Assembly (NCBI RefSeq): GCF_002778285.1
Contig: NZ_NESM01000002.1
Span: 429,538 to 493,537, forward strand
Source of the DNA: Limnohabitans sp. 15K
GTDB lineage: Bacteria; Pseudomonadota; Gammaproteobacteria; Burkholderiales; Burkholderiaceae_C
DNA: 64,000 nucleotides
Reading direction: 5' to 3'
Part shown: positions 45,105 to 52,392 of the stretch, piece by piece
Layout of the letters: every line of letters begins with the position of its first letter
How positions within the stretch are numbered: the stretch's first letter is position 1
Notes under the pieces: model-generated
Databases searched by the model: none
What the model saw: the letters and a program-made list of their open reading frames with translations, nothing else
Told to the model about the DNA's origin: nothing
Made by a program: the position numbers and the translations under genes

Positions 45105-45180
45105 GCCCCCCCCAAACAAATCCCGCGTGTACACCTTGTCTGCCACATCGGCCAAGGCGTGCTTCGCCATGAAGGCGGCC
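45105..45180 (-). pseudogene. displaced fragment of a ugd 3' end
   Basis: The sequence from CCCCCCCCAAACAAATCCCG at about 45105 matches the 3' end of ugd at 49,628 onward almost base for base for about 55 bases, then drifts. On the minus strand it reads [16 protein letters not shown], like the ugd ending [15 protein letters not shown]. It is in the same orientation as ugd. Confidence 0.75.
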
Positions 45181-45221
45181 CGCTCTGATTCGACGCCCCT
45201 TCTTTGTTGTTTAATTGGTCA

Positions 45222-46343
45222 ATGGCCACACGTCGCAAACCCTCTACCCAAGCATCTGCTGCGCCCAGCACCCCTGCCCTGCCCTGGGCACGGCATGTGG
45301 TGTGTTTTTGGAAACAAAACGATCTGGGACTCTATGGACGCAGGCCCGACCGCTGGATTGAATACTGGCGCCAGCACCCGGGGGTGGAGTCGGTGCTGGT
45401 GTTTGAGCCACCCACCACGCCAGCCCAGCTGCAAGAATTGCTGCGGCTGGCCACCACGCTGGACACGCCCAGTGCCAGCGAATACCAACTCCTGCTGCAA
45501 CAGCTCACGCGCAAACTGCTGGGTCAATGCGACGATGCCAAAGTCCGCTACTGCACCTACTTGGCGGCCGAAGGCCAGCCCGCCGCGGGCACAGCCTATT
45601 TGCGCTGGGTGCAAAGCCAGTGCCAGCAAGCCGAGCTTGAGCAACCGCTGGTGCTGCTGTGGCCCGCCTGCTACGCCAACACCGCTTTGATCCAGGCATT
45701 AACGCCCAGCCGCATCGTGGTGGACTTGGTTGACGACCAACGCCTGTTTCCCGGCAACGAAGGGCAACGCACCGTCATCACCGAGCAATACCAACAATTC
45801 ATCGAGCTGGGTCACCGCGTCATGAGCAACTCGCCCGGCTTGGTCGAGACCTTGGGGGCTGAATTTGGGCGCCCCCTTGAGCACCTGCCCAACGCCCTGC
45901 TGCCCATGCTGCCCATGCTGCCCCTCGACACCCCAACGGTTGCTTGGCCACCCAGCACCCGCCCCGTGGTGGGTTATGTGGGCAACTTGCGTGGCCGTAT
46001 TGACATTGACACCCTGTTGCACGTCATGCAGCGCCACCCCCAATGGGACTTTTGGTTTGTAGGCCAAACCCATCGCTCTCGGTTTTATGCGGCGGCCAAA
46101 GGCCTGCCCAACGCCCGCTTTTTAGGCACCCTGGGCTATACACAAGCCCAAGGCGTCATGGCCCAGTTTGATGTGGCCATCGTGCCGTTTGTGGCCGATG
46201 CCTTGGTCAAGAGCATGAGCCCCATCAAGATCGACGACTACGCCCGCCTGGCCTTGCCCACAGTGGTGCTCGACCCGCAAAACAAAAAAGGCTTCGAGCC
46301 AGCACTGCTCGAAGCCTTGAAGGGCAAATCAATCTCAACGTAA
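45222..46343 (+). CDS. glycosyltransferase, GT1-like (GT-B fold)
   Basis: 373 aa. RHVVCFWKQNDLGLYGRRPDRWIEYWRQHP begins the protein. RPVVGYVGNLRGRIDIDTLLHVMQRHPQWDFWFVGQTHRS is the usual GT-B donor-side core, and FDVAIVPFVADALVKSMSPIKIDDYARLALPTVV carries the late E/D-rich nucleotide-sugar loop. The C-terminus VLDPQNKKGFEPALLEALKG is repeated three more times downstream as fragments. ATG 45222 is favoured over a TTG upstream. Acceptor unknown; probably surface polysaccharide. Confidence 0.82.
   Translation: MATRRKPSTQASAAPSTPALPWARHVVCFWKQNDLGLYGRRPDRWIEYWRQHPGVESVLVFEPPTTPAQLQELLRLATTLDTPSASEYQLLLQQLTRKLLGQCDDAKVRYCTYLAAEGQPAAGTAYLRWVQSQCQQAELEQPLVLLWPACYANTALIQALTPSRIVVDLVDDQRLFPGNEGQRTVITEQYQQFIELGHRVMSNSPGLVETLGAEFGRPLEHLPNALLPMLPMLPLDTPTVAWPPSTRPVVGYVGNLRGRIDIDTLLHVMQRHPQWDFWFVGQTHRSRFYAAAKGLPNARFLGTLGYTQAQGVMAQFDVAIVPFVADALVKSMSPIKIDDYARLALPTVVLDPQNKKGFEPALLEALKGKSIST
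46238..46327. repeat. glycosyltransferase 3'-end repeat, copy A (in the intact gene)
   Basis: Encodes the last part of the glycosyltransferase. It contains GGCTTCGAGC (46290-46299), a 7-base spacer, and GCTCGAAGCC (46307-46316). Copies B, C and D lie at 48,159, 48,930 and 49,529. Confidence 0.85.
46281..46318 (-). terminator. terminator-like hairpin on the minus strand inside the glycosyltransferase 3' end
   Basis: Read on the minus strand, a 12-bp stem (AAGGCTTCGAGC / GCTCGAAGCCTT) with a 7-base loop is followed by TTTTTTG. It is the first such signal downstream of AbiEii on its strand, 130 bases away. Confidence 0.7.
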
Positions 46344-46450
46344 AGCTGCAGCTCTAGGCACATCGCTGCTTGCGACGCAAAATGACCGAACCCACCACGC
46401 GATCCGGTCATAACGATTTGATCATGTTGTTTTGATGACATTCAGAAGGT

Positions 46451-47479
46451 TCATACTTGCCTATTCAATGCTTGTTCAGCATGGACTAGGCGATCCATGA
46501 GCTCAGAAAACGATGGCGGATTTGTCATGAACATTGGAAGCATCCGCGAGTAGTCCTGTGCCAGCGCAGCTTGCCGATGTTCTGGCGGTACCAGCCTGAA
46601 TGTCCCCCGCTGCGCCAAATCGTAACGCGCCCAGCTACGGGCAAACACTTTGCTTTTCCAGTTCACCACCCGCTCACGCAAGGCGTCATTGGCCAACATC
46701 TCGCCAGCCTGCGGGTGCCCCAACAGACGCACCATGTCAAAGTAGTGCCTCGCGTACCGATCCGGCATCACCGACTCTGCAGGCCGATGAAATTCGGCGT
46801 GCAATATCGTGGCTTTTTCCCAAAACGTACGCTCCAGCGCCAAAACAAGCACCTGGCATTGCCAATCAGCAAACAGATCCTCGTAGCTCTGGGCCAGCAA
46901 TGGTAAAACCTGGTGTGTTTCTGTTGGCTGCTGATCGGTCAAGCTACCAAATTCCAGTTTGACCTCTTGGCGTACGTAATCAAACCCCAATAATTGTGTG
47001 CCAGGGTAAGCAAAAAACACGACTGGCGACTTGGTGTCCGCGTCCATCACAAACCGAAGCCACGAACCATTCATTGCTGGTCCCAAGGCCTGCGTGACCG
47101 CGGCTTCCAGTGTTGGCAATAACAAACCATAGACTTTTTCAGCGCACAAGCGCTGCATCTCAACCATCGCCATGTCGCGTTTGATGCGGCTCTCCAATGC
47201 CTCGAAGCCCGCCACATCTGCGCCCACAAAAGCAGGTTGCAGACTCAAGTCAATGTCTTCAGAGAACCGGTCAATCACCCCAAACACCTTGGACAGTGAC
47301 GTGCCACCTTTGAACACCAGTTGCCCCGCCCAAGCCGGTTCTTTGAACAGCAGCCCCAGCAACCAAGACACCCAGAAATCTTTTTCCAGCACCACAGGCG
47401 AAAGTCGCAGTCCTGCGGCCGCATTTTCAAATGCCAATCGCCTGTCTTGGGCAGACAGTGCTACAAACTTTGCATTCAT
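46451..47479 (-). CDS. abiEii: AbiEii/AbiGii-family toxin nucleotidyltransferase
   Basis: 342 aa. VVLEKDFWVSWLLGLLF, LVFKGGTSLSKVFGVIDRFSEDIDLSL (the GS-x10+-DxD core: GGTSLSK and SEDIDL) and the late RTFWEKATILHAEFHRP are diagnostic. Known AbiE systems give phage resistance through abortive infection. ATG 47479 overlaps the antitoxin stop as ATGA, coupling translation; an upstream ATG at 47515 is inside the antitoxin frame region. It appears intact. Confidence 0.88.
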   Translation of the reverse strand: MNAKFVALSAQDRRLAFENAAAGLRLSPVVLEKDFWVSWLLGLLFKEPAWAGQLVFKGGTSLSKVFGVIDRFSEDIDLSLQPAFVGADVAGFEALESRIKRDMAMVEMQRLCAEKVYGLLLPTLEAAVTQALGPAMNGSWLRFVMDADTKSPVVFFAYPGTQLLGFDYVRQEVKLEFGSLTDQQPTETHQVLPLLAQSYEDLFADWQCQVLVLALERTFWEKATILHAEFHRPAESVMPDRYARHYFDMVRLLGHPQAGEMLANDALRERVVNWKSKVFARSWARYDLAQRGTFRLVPPEHRQAALAQDYSRMLPMFMTNPPSFSELMDRLVHAEQALNRQV

Positions 47480-48087
47480 GGTCTCGCCACCTCCAGCAGC
47501 CAAGGCCGCATCCATGCCGGGGCATAAGCCAAGTCCTTTGTCAATTTGACCCGCTCCTCGGCAGGCAGATCGCTGCGCAAACGGGCGATGCGCTCAGGGG
47601 TCACATGGTCCTTACCCAAAAACCGCAACGCTTGAATGAGCAAACCGCTCAACCTCCCCGCACAAGCCATGTTTTTGGGTGTGGTGCGCTTGAGCGATAT
47701 GTGAGTTGGCCCCACAGCGACCTCGCGCGACGGCCCGTCCGTCAAATACACCACTTGGGCAGGAACTTGTTCAGACAGGCCCAGCATGTTTGCCGCATAT
47801 GCTCCCGCCGGTTGCAAACGCAAACCGTCCTTGCGCTCCAACGCTTGGGCTACCCGTGGTATCTCAGGCCACAACAACCCCAGCAACGGGTGCTGTCGGG
47901 GCCAGTCGTACAAACCGCGTGACAACTGCCGGATTTGTCCTGCAGCTACATAACGCATGAGTGCCAACGCCACCGCCGTGCGGCTGCCCAAGTCTGCAAA
48001 GTCACTGGGCGTGAACACCCATCCATTGCCCTGCAAGGTAATACGCTGCCATACATGGCTGTCGATAGAGGCGGTATGCTTGGTCAT
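47476..48087 (-). CDS. abiEi: AbiEi-type antitoxin / transcriptional regulator
   Basis: 203 aa. N-terminal winged helix (VWQRITLQGNGWVFTPSDFADLGSRTAVALALMRYVAAGQIRQLSRGLYDWP) and a C-terminal antitoxin domain (TPKNMACAGRLSGLLIQALRFLGKDHVT). It partners abiEii and should repress the operon through the palindrome just upstream of its start. Matches the DUF6088/AbiEi class. Confidence 0.86.
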   Translation of the reverse strand: MTKHTASIDSHVWQRITLQGNGWVFTPSDFADLGSRTAVALALMRYVAAGQIRQLSRGLYDWPRQHPLLGLLWPEIPRVAQALERKDGLRLQPAGAYAANMLGLSEQVPAQVVYLTDGPSREVAVGPTHISLKRTTPKNMACAGRLSGLLIQALRFLGKDHVTPERIARLRSDLPAEERVKLTKDLAYAPAWMRPWLLEVARP

Positions 48088-48089
48088 TT

Positions 48090-48121
48090 TTGAAACAAAT
48101 AATGCATTTAATTTGTTTCAA
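48090..48121. promoter_or_regulatory. inverted-repeat operator of the AbiE operon
   Basis: TTGAAACAAAT (48090-48100) and ATTTGTTTCAA (48111-48121) are perfect 11-base inverted arms with a 10-base spacer, starting 2 bases before the antitoxin ATG. AbiEi proteins are known to bind such repeats and repress their operon. Confidence 0.85.
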
Positions 48122-48158
48122 ATAATGTACCAGATTGCCTGTGTTTAGGCAACTCAGC

Positions 48159-48231
48159 GCCAGTGGTGCTCGACCCCCAAAACAAAAAAGGCTTCGAGCC
48201 AGCACTGCTCGAAGCCTTGAAGGGCACATAA
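48159..48231. repeat. glycosyltransferase 3'-end repeat, copy B (displaced)
   Basis: Near identical to copy A from CAGTGGTGCTCGACCC onward. Translated in the plus-strand frame it gives VVLDPQNKKGFEPALLEALKGT and a stop. The hairpin lies at 48181-48218 and could terminate ccdAB transcription on the minus strand, 63 bases from the ccdB stop. Confidence 0.85.
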
Positions 48232-48280
48232 AGGTCACCATAGCCCTAGGTCCCACCACATCAATTTTTATCGCCATCAA

Positions 48281-48571
48281 CTACACGCCAGCCATCAGCA
48301 CGTCGACCGCACGATTGATGGGGTCTGCCTGGTCTGCCACGCTGCCCACGCGGCGCAAACTTGTACGCCGAACCGCGGCAATCAGGCGGGTGGCAAGCAC
48401 CCAATGCTGACCATCCAGCGACAGTTCTGGGTTCAGATTTTTGACCACCGGATAGCCGGCCAGCAATGGAATGACGACCACCGCCGGGTCAGGTGGCAGC
48501 AGGTCGCTTTCGACCACCACCATCTTCACCCCGTTGTATTCGGCCACGTCATAGCGAATCAGGCGCTCCAA
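48281..48571 (-). CDS. ccdB: CcdB-family toxin
   Basis: About 96 aa. RYDVAEYNGVKMVVVESDLLPPDPAVVVIPLL, LNPELSLDGQHWVLATRLIAAV and RRVGSVADQADPINRAVDVLMAGV follow the CcdB plan, a gyrase poison. The start is uncertain: TTG at 48571 (LERLIRYD) or CTG at 48562 overlapping the ccdA stop. No ATG is available, so translation probably depends on coupling to ccdA. The frame is intact to its stop. Confidence 0.8.
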   Translation of the reverse strand: MERLIRYDVAEYNGVKMVVVESDLLPPDPAVVVIPLLAGYPVVKNLNPELSLDGQHWVLATRLIAAVRRTSLRRVGSVADQADPINRAVDVLMAGV

Positions 48572-48816
48572 GAGGCACTCCCGGGTGAGGTCAAGATGTC
48601 GGCCAGCGGGTGCCCATGACGCTCGTGCCAGGCCGCTTGTGCCGCAAAGGCCTCGGCGTTTTGCTGGAGCCACTGCGCATGCCGTGCACTGGCTACAGCA
48701 TTTTTGAGCGCCGCCTCGGCCACAGCCGACACATTGATGCCCAGTGCTTTTGCGCCATCCAGCACCTCTGTATCCAGCGTCAGAGATGTTTTACGTTTTG
48801 TTGTTGCTGCCAGCAT
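48559..48816 (-). CDS. ccdA: CcdA-family antitoxin
   Basis: 85 aa. N-terminal ribbon-helix-helix (KRKTSLTLDTEVLDGAKALGINVSAVAEAALKNAV) and C-terminal toxin-binding tail with WLQQNAEAFAAQAAWHERHGHPLADIL, typical of CcdA. ATG 48816 (MLAATTKRK) is chosen because a promoter lies just upstream; the frame extends further but would include it. Confidence 0.87.
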   Translation of the reverse strand: MLAATTKRKTSLTLDTEVLDGAKALGINVSAVAEAALKNAVASARHAQWLQQNAEAFAAQAAWHERHGHPLADILTSPGSASWSA

Positions 48817-48842
48817 CAAATACTCTATATTAGTACCGCATG

Positions 48843-48870
48843 AATATACCGAAATTTTAACAACTGTAAA
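48843..48870 (-). promoter_or_regulatory. sigma-70-type promoter of ccdAB
   Basis: On the minus strand TTTACA (48870-48865) and TATATT (48848-48843) are 16 bases apart, 27 bases upstream of the ccdA ATG. Short TACT/AGTA arms overlap the start region and may bind CcdA. Confidence 0.55.
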
Positions 48871-48929
48871 GCGACCCCGTGCAAAATTCATTTAAAGCCA
48901 GCGCCCAGCGCTGATCTGAGTTTTGCAGG

Positions 48930-49029
48930 CTACGCACGCCTGGCCTTGCCCACAGTGGTGCTCGACCCCCAAAACAAAAAAGGCTTCGAGCAAGCACTGC
49001 TCGAAGCCTTGAGAAAGAAGTTAGATTGA
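48930..49029. repeat. glycosyltransferase 3'-end repeat, copy C (displaced)
   Basis: Longest displaced copy. The plus-strand frame reads YARLALPTVVLDPQNKKGFEQALLEALRKKLD and a stop, against YARLALPTVVLDPQNKKGFEPALLEALKGKSIST in the intact gene. The hairpin is at about 48974-49010, 96 bases downstream of the mazF remnant on the minus strand. Confidence 0.85.
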
Positions 49030-49105
49030 ATCTAAAAGTCTCGGACTTGTTATGGGAAACGGAACACTTCCAAGGCTTCACCAGTAGGGGCTTTATGTCG
49101 CCTGC

Positions 49106-49254
49106 TCACACCAAAGCCAAACCCAAATGAATTCGAATGGCGTCTTCAATCGCTTGCATATCCGACTTACTCACAACGCCAAGTTTCGAGTTTTGCGGAT
49201 CTCTGTGCCTATAGCAGGATCAAACTCAACCCACCAAACCTCACCGCGTTTCAC
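49106..49254 (-). pseudogene. MazF/PemK-type toxin gene with internal deletion and frameshift
   Basis: From GTG 49254, VKRGEVWWVEFDPAIGTEIRKTR is a perfect MazF/PemK N-terminus. The sequence then jumps to KLGVVSKSDMQAIEDAIRIHLGLALV, the usual MazF C-terminus, in another frame, ending at 49106. In frame the first part stops after five more codons. About 55-65 central residues (family knowledge) are missing, so the toxin must be inactive. The start overlaps mazE by 14 bases as in intact modules. Confidence 0.82.
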
Positions 49255-49471
49255 TCTGCATATCCTTTGCCAAAGCATTGCACCATTCATGTGCATCTGC
49301 TTCTCTGGCTGTGTCGGCGGCCATGGCACGGTAGCCATCATCCAAACGTGTATCCAAAACATGTGGGCGGAGCAAATCCTCAATGAACTGGCTCATTCGA
49401 CGCTTACCGATGGTTCGGTATAGCCCGTCATAAACCACTTCATCCAAAGTAATGGTCATTCGCTTGTGCAT
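49241..49471 (-). CDS. MazE/PemI-type antitoxin (ribbon-helix-helix)
   Basis: 76 aa. MTITLDEVVYDGLYRTIGKRRMSQFIEDLLRPHVL is a ribbon-helix-helix domain. The acidic tail (GYRAMAADTAREADAHEWCNALAKDM) is the toxin-binding part. Intact although the toxin is broken. ATG 49459 (MTITLD) is an alternative start. Confidence 0.82.
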   Translation of the reverse strand: MHKRMTITLDEVVYDGLYRTIGKRRMSQFIEDLLRPHVLDTRLDDGYRAMAADTAREADAHEWCNALAKDMQSETR

Positions 49472-49497
49472 AAAAGACCCTTTAAAGCGTTATACGT

Positions 49498-49519
49498 ACA
49501 GTGCATAGTATGGCACTGT
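49498..49519. promoter_or_regulatory. operator/promoter of the mazE gene
   Basis: ACAGTGC (49498-49504) and GCACTGT (49513-49519) are perfect 7-base inverted arms with an 8-base spacer. On the minus strand the spacer holds CATACTAT, a plausible -10 element, so binding would block transcription. Confidence 0.65.
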
Positions 49520-49528
49520 CATGCCCAC

Positions 49529-49583
49529 AACAACAAAAAGGCCTCGCGCCTGCTTAGCTCGAAGCCTTCAAAAGTCACTCGGG
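49529..49583. repeat. glycosyltransferase 3'-end repeat, copy D (decayed)
   Basis: Plus-strand frame PQQQKGLAPA-stop-LEAFKSHSG aligns with DPQNKKGFEPALLEALKG of the intact gene. Older and less conserved than copies B and C. It lies 40 bases before the ugd stop. Confidence 0.6.
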
Positions 49584-49623
49584 GTAGCTAGATTACATTG
49601 GCCTGCTGCATCGCCAATGCCGC

Positions 49624-50793
49624 TCAAGCATCCCCCCCAAACAAATCCCGCGTGTACACCTTCTCCAGCACATCGGCCAAGTCGGCGGTGGACCGGTTGG
49701 CGACGATCACGTCGGCTTGGGCTTTGAAGGCGGCCAGGTCGTTGACGACGCGGGAGCGGAAGAAATCGGGTTCTTGCAGCACGGGCTCGTACACGATCAC
49801 CTCCACCCCTTTGGCTTTCAGGCGCTTCATGATGCCCTGCACGCTGCTGGCGCGGAAGTTGTCGCTGCCTGCCTTCATGACCAAGCGGTAAATGCCCACC
49901 ACCTTGGGGTTGCGCTTGAGGATGTCAAACGCCACAAAGTCCTTGCGCGTGCTGTTGGCCTCGACGATGGCCTGGATCAGGTTTTGCGGCACCGTGCTGT
50001 AGTTGGCCAGCAGCTGTTTGGTGTCTTTGGGCAGGCAGTAGCCGCCATAACCAAAGCTGGGGTTGTTGTAGTGGCTGCCAATGCGCGGGTCCAGGCTCAC
50101 GCCGTCTATGATCTGGCGGGTGTCCAGGCCATGGGTGGCGGCGTAGGTGTCCAGCTCGTTGAAGAAAGCCACGCGCATGGCCAGGTAGGTGTTGGCAAAG
50201 AGCTTGATGCCCTCGGCCTCGGTGCTGTCGGTCAGCAGCACGGGCACGTCTTTTTTGATGGCCCCCTGCAGCAGCAAATCGGCAAAACGCTGCCCGCGCT
50301 CAGAGCGCTCGCCCACCACAATGCGGCTGGGGTGCAGGTTGTCGTGCAGGGCCTGGCCCTCGCGCAAAAACTCGGGGCTGAACATCAGGTTGTTGGTGAC
50401 GTACTTTTGCCGCATCTGCGCGGTAAAGCCCACGGGCACCGTGCTCTTGATGACCATCACCGCCTGCGGGTTGATGGCCATCACGTCTTGAATGACGGAC
50501 TCCACCGAGCGGGTGTTGAAGTAATTGGTCTGTGCGTCGTAATCGGTGGGCGTGGCAATCACCACAAACTCTGCCCCTGCGTATGCCTCCGCTTTGTCGA
50601 GCGTAGCCCGCAGGTTCAGGCGCTTGCCCGAAAAGAAGGCATCGATCTGCGCGTCTTCAATCGGCGACTCGCGCCGATTGATCATGTCCACCTTGGCGGG
50701 CACAATGTCCAGGGCTACCACCTCGTGGTGTTGCGAGAGCAAAGCGGCCATGGACAAACCAACATAACCAGTACCAACAATAGAAAGTTTCAT
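49624..50793 (-). CDS. ugd: UDP-glucose 6-dehydrogenase
   Basis: 389 aa, oxidising UDP-glucose to UDP-glucuronate with two NAD+. The Rossmann motif [21 protein letters not shown] opens the protein, and the active-site cysteine is in [20 protein letters not shown]. The close match to E. coli Ugd length (388 aa) supports the assignment. ATG 50793 is chosen at the Rossmann start rather than 21 bases earlier. The product should feed surface polysaccharide synthesis. Confidence 0.92.
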   Translation of the reverse strand: MKLSIVGTGYVGLSMAALLSQHHEVVALDIVPAKVDMINRRESPIEDAQIDAFFSGKRLNLRATLDKAEAYAGAEFVVIATPTDYDAQTNYFNTRSVESVIQDVMAINPQAVMVIKSTVPVGFTAQMRQKYVTNNLMFSPEFLREGQALHDNLHPSRIVVGERSERGQRFADLLLQGAIKKDVPVLLTDSTEAEGIKLFANTYLAMRVAFFNELDTYAATHGLDTRQIIDGVSLDPRIGSHYNNPSFGYGGYCLPKDTKQLLANYSTVPQNLIQAIVEANSTRKDFVAFDILKRNPKVVGIYRLVMKAGSDNFRASSVQGIMKRLKAKGVEVIVYEPVLQEPDFFRSRVVNDLAAFKAQADVIVANRSTADLADVLEKVYTRDLFGGDA

Positions 50794-50797
50794 AATT

Positions 50798-51661
50798 TCA
50801 ACAATCGACGCCAATATCAGAAAGAAGTTTTTTCATATCTTCTTTATTATAATTACTTCTTGTGGAATTATTAATTGATAAAGCATAATTAATAACCTTT
50901 ATGGCAGAAGAGGTTTTATTCTTTTTAATCAAAAATTTGGCCATTCTATAAATTCTGTCATACGATTTTTTAATATAGGAACGATTAATTTTAGGATCAA
51001 CCCCAGCTACTACATTTTCAAAAATAAATCGGACTAAGTTAATCTCAGCATAAAATGGAGCACCATGACCAGAGAATTTTATTGCTTTAATAATAGATTT
51101 TTCGTAACAAGGAGCTATACGCTCATTAACATAACTATGATCCGAAACCAATTGAGGATCATAAAATACATAACATAAAGAAGATGATCTTAAATTGGAT
51201 AAATATTCATGTGAAAAATCAGGCACCTTGTAACCATAACTAATATCACAAACAGGATCTATGCCAATTCTAGGCGAAAAAACTATTGGAATTATTCCAA
51301 ATGGTATTGAATAGTACAATGCAGCATAGCCCCCCCCGGAAGCCCCATAAGAATAAACCTTTTTGTAATTTAAAATAACAGATTCAGCCGCAGAAAAAAA
51401 ATCCTCCAAAGAAAAATCTTGATAAAATTTGTAAATTCTATGATTTACGGATAGAACATCAAAACCCATTTTCAATAAAAATAACTCCCCCCAACCCAAA
51501 CCCTCAGCATAATCCTCATTAATTGGATTAGTCGAAGGATGAGCCCCCTGAAAAGTAATAACTAAAACATTCGACCGCGGATTAGTCCCAGAATGAATTA
51601 AAGAGTAATTTTCATTTAAAAAAATATTATTCCTAATTGTTTTTGTATTTGTATTTATCAT
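50798..51661 (-). CDS. putative alpha/beta hydrolase in an A+T-rich island
   Basis: 287 aa. [10 protein letters not shown], the nucleophile elbow [16 protein letters not shown] (near residue 107) and a late GHGAPFY His motif fit an alpha/beta hydrolase. The base composition is visibly A+T-rich and Ile/Asn/Lys-rich, unlike its flanks. It lies 4 bases upstream of ugd on the same strand and overlaps the acetyltransferase gene by 4 bases. It may act on an acyl or sugar group. Confidence 0.65.
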   Translation of the reverse strand: MINTNTKTIRNNIFLNENYSLIHSGTNPRSNVLVITFQGAHPSTNPINEDYAEGLGWGELFLLKMGFDVLSVNHRIYKFYQDFSLEDFFSAAESVILNYKKVYSYGASGGGYAALYYSIPFGIIPIVFSPRIGIDPVCDISYGYKVPDFSHEYLSNLRSSSLCYVFYDPQLVSDHSYVNERIAPCYEKSIIKAIKFSGHGAPFYAEINLVRFIFENVVAGVDPKINRSYIKKSYDRIYRMAKFLIKKNKTSSAIKVINYALSINNSTRSNYNKEDMKKLLSDIGVDC

Positions 51662-52380
51662 TGCTTTTTAATTTTAAAGGTCTTTAAATGAATTGGATTG
51701 TATTTATACCCATTTATAAAATCAAATATATTTTTAAGAGGCAATGAATTTAAATAAGAAAGCTCACACTCCCACCAATTCGTTGTTAACAAAAATGAAA
51801 TAATTTCGGGTGCAAAGCGCATTCCAATTTTGCGCGCAGGCACACCCGCATAAATAGAGTAATCCTCTACATCTGAAGTTACCACAGCATTAGCGGCAAC
51901 TATTGCGCCATGTCCTATACGCACACCGCCCATTAATACAACTCCATCACCAATCCAAACATCATTCCCGATTATAGTTTTTCTTTTGGGTGGATCAATT
52001 TTAACAAATTCACTTTCAGAATCGGTATATCCTCTAGAAGATACACCTCTTAAAATCGGTGATGTTGATAAAGCTGAAACCAAATGCCGACCTGCAGCTA
52101 TACTAACTCGTCGTCCTATTGAACAATAACGAGATATAAATACACCACCTTCATCAGCGCGGACATATCCAGAAGAATTTATATAACTATATGCCCCAAC
52201 AAAGACAACACCTTTTCCTAGGATTTGACTTTGTACTGAAGCACCAACCTCAAAAGAAAAGCCATCCAAATTACCTTTCAGATTAGCCGAAAGGGGTTCA
52301 TCAGAAAAATCTGTAGGGATATTAACAACATCATCATTAGTAAAATAATTTAATTTATCGACTAACAGCATATATACCAA
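51658..52380 (-). CDS. hexapeptide-repeat acetyltransferase
   Basis: 240 aa, left-handed beta-helix acyltransferase: VFVGAYSYINSSGYVRADEGGVFISRYCSIGRRVSIAAGRHLVSALSTSP, then NDVWIGDGVVLMGGVRIGHGAIVAANAVVTSDVEDYSIYAGVPARKIGMRF. CatB/VatD-like with a likely catalytic His in GRHLVSALS. A+T-rich like its neighbours. Probably O- or N-acetylates a sugar. Confidence 0.82.
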   Translation of the reverse strand: MVYMLLVDKLNYFTNDDVVNIPTDFSDEPLSANLKGNLDGFSFEVGASVQSQILGKGVVFVGAYSYINSSGYVRADEGGVFISRYCSIGRRVSIAAGRHLVSALSTSPILRGVSSRGYTDSESEFVKIDPPKRKTIIGNDVWIGDGVVLMGGVRIGHGAIVAANAVVTSDVEDYSIYAGVPARKIGMRFAPEIISFLLTTNWWECELSYLNSLPLKNIFDFINGYKYNPIHLKTFKIKKQ

Positions 52381-52392
52381 ATAAATGAATAA

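Noticed and set aside
45088..45110. Integron attC-like site (GGTTAGGC) beside the HEPN remnant
   Set aside because: Only one core-like motif; no matching RYYYAAC partner, and the repeats downstream do not contain the core triplets. No integron integrase is in the window.
46344..46450. Additional small gene between the glycosyltransferase and AbiEii
   Set aside because: No frame with a ribosome-binding site or recognisable family; treated as spacer.
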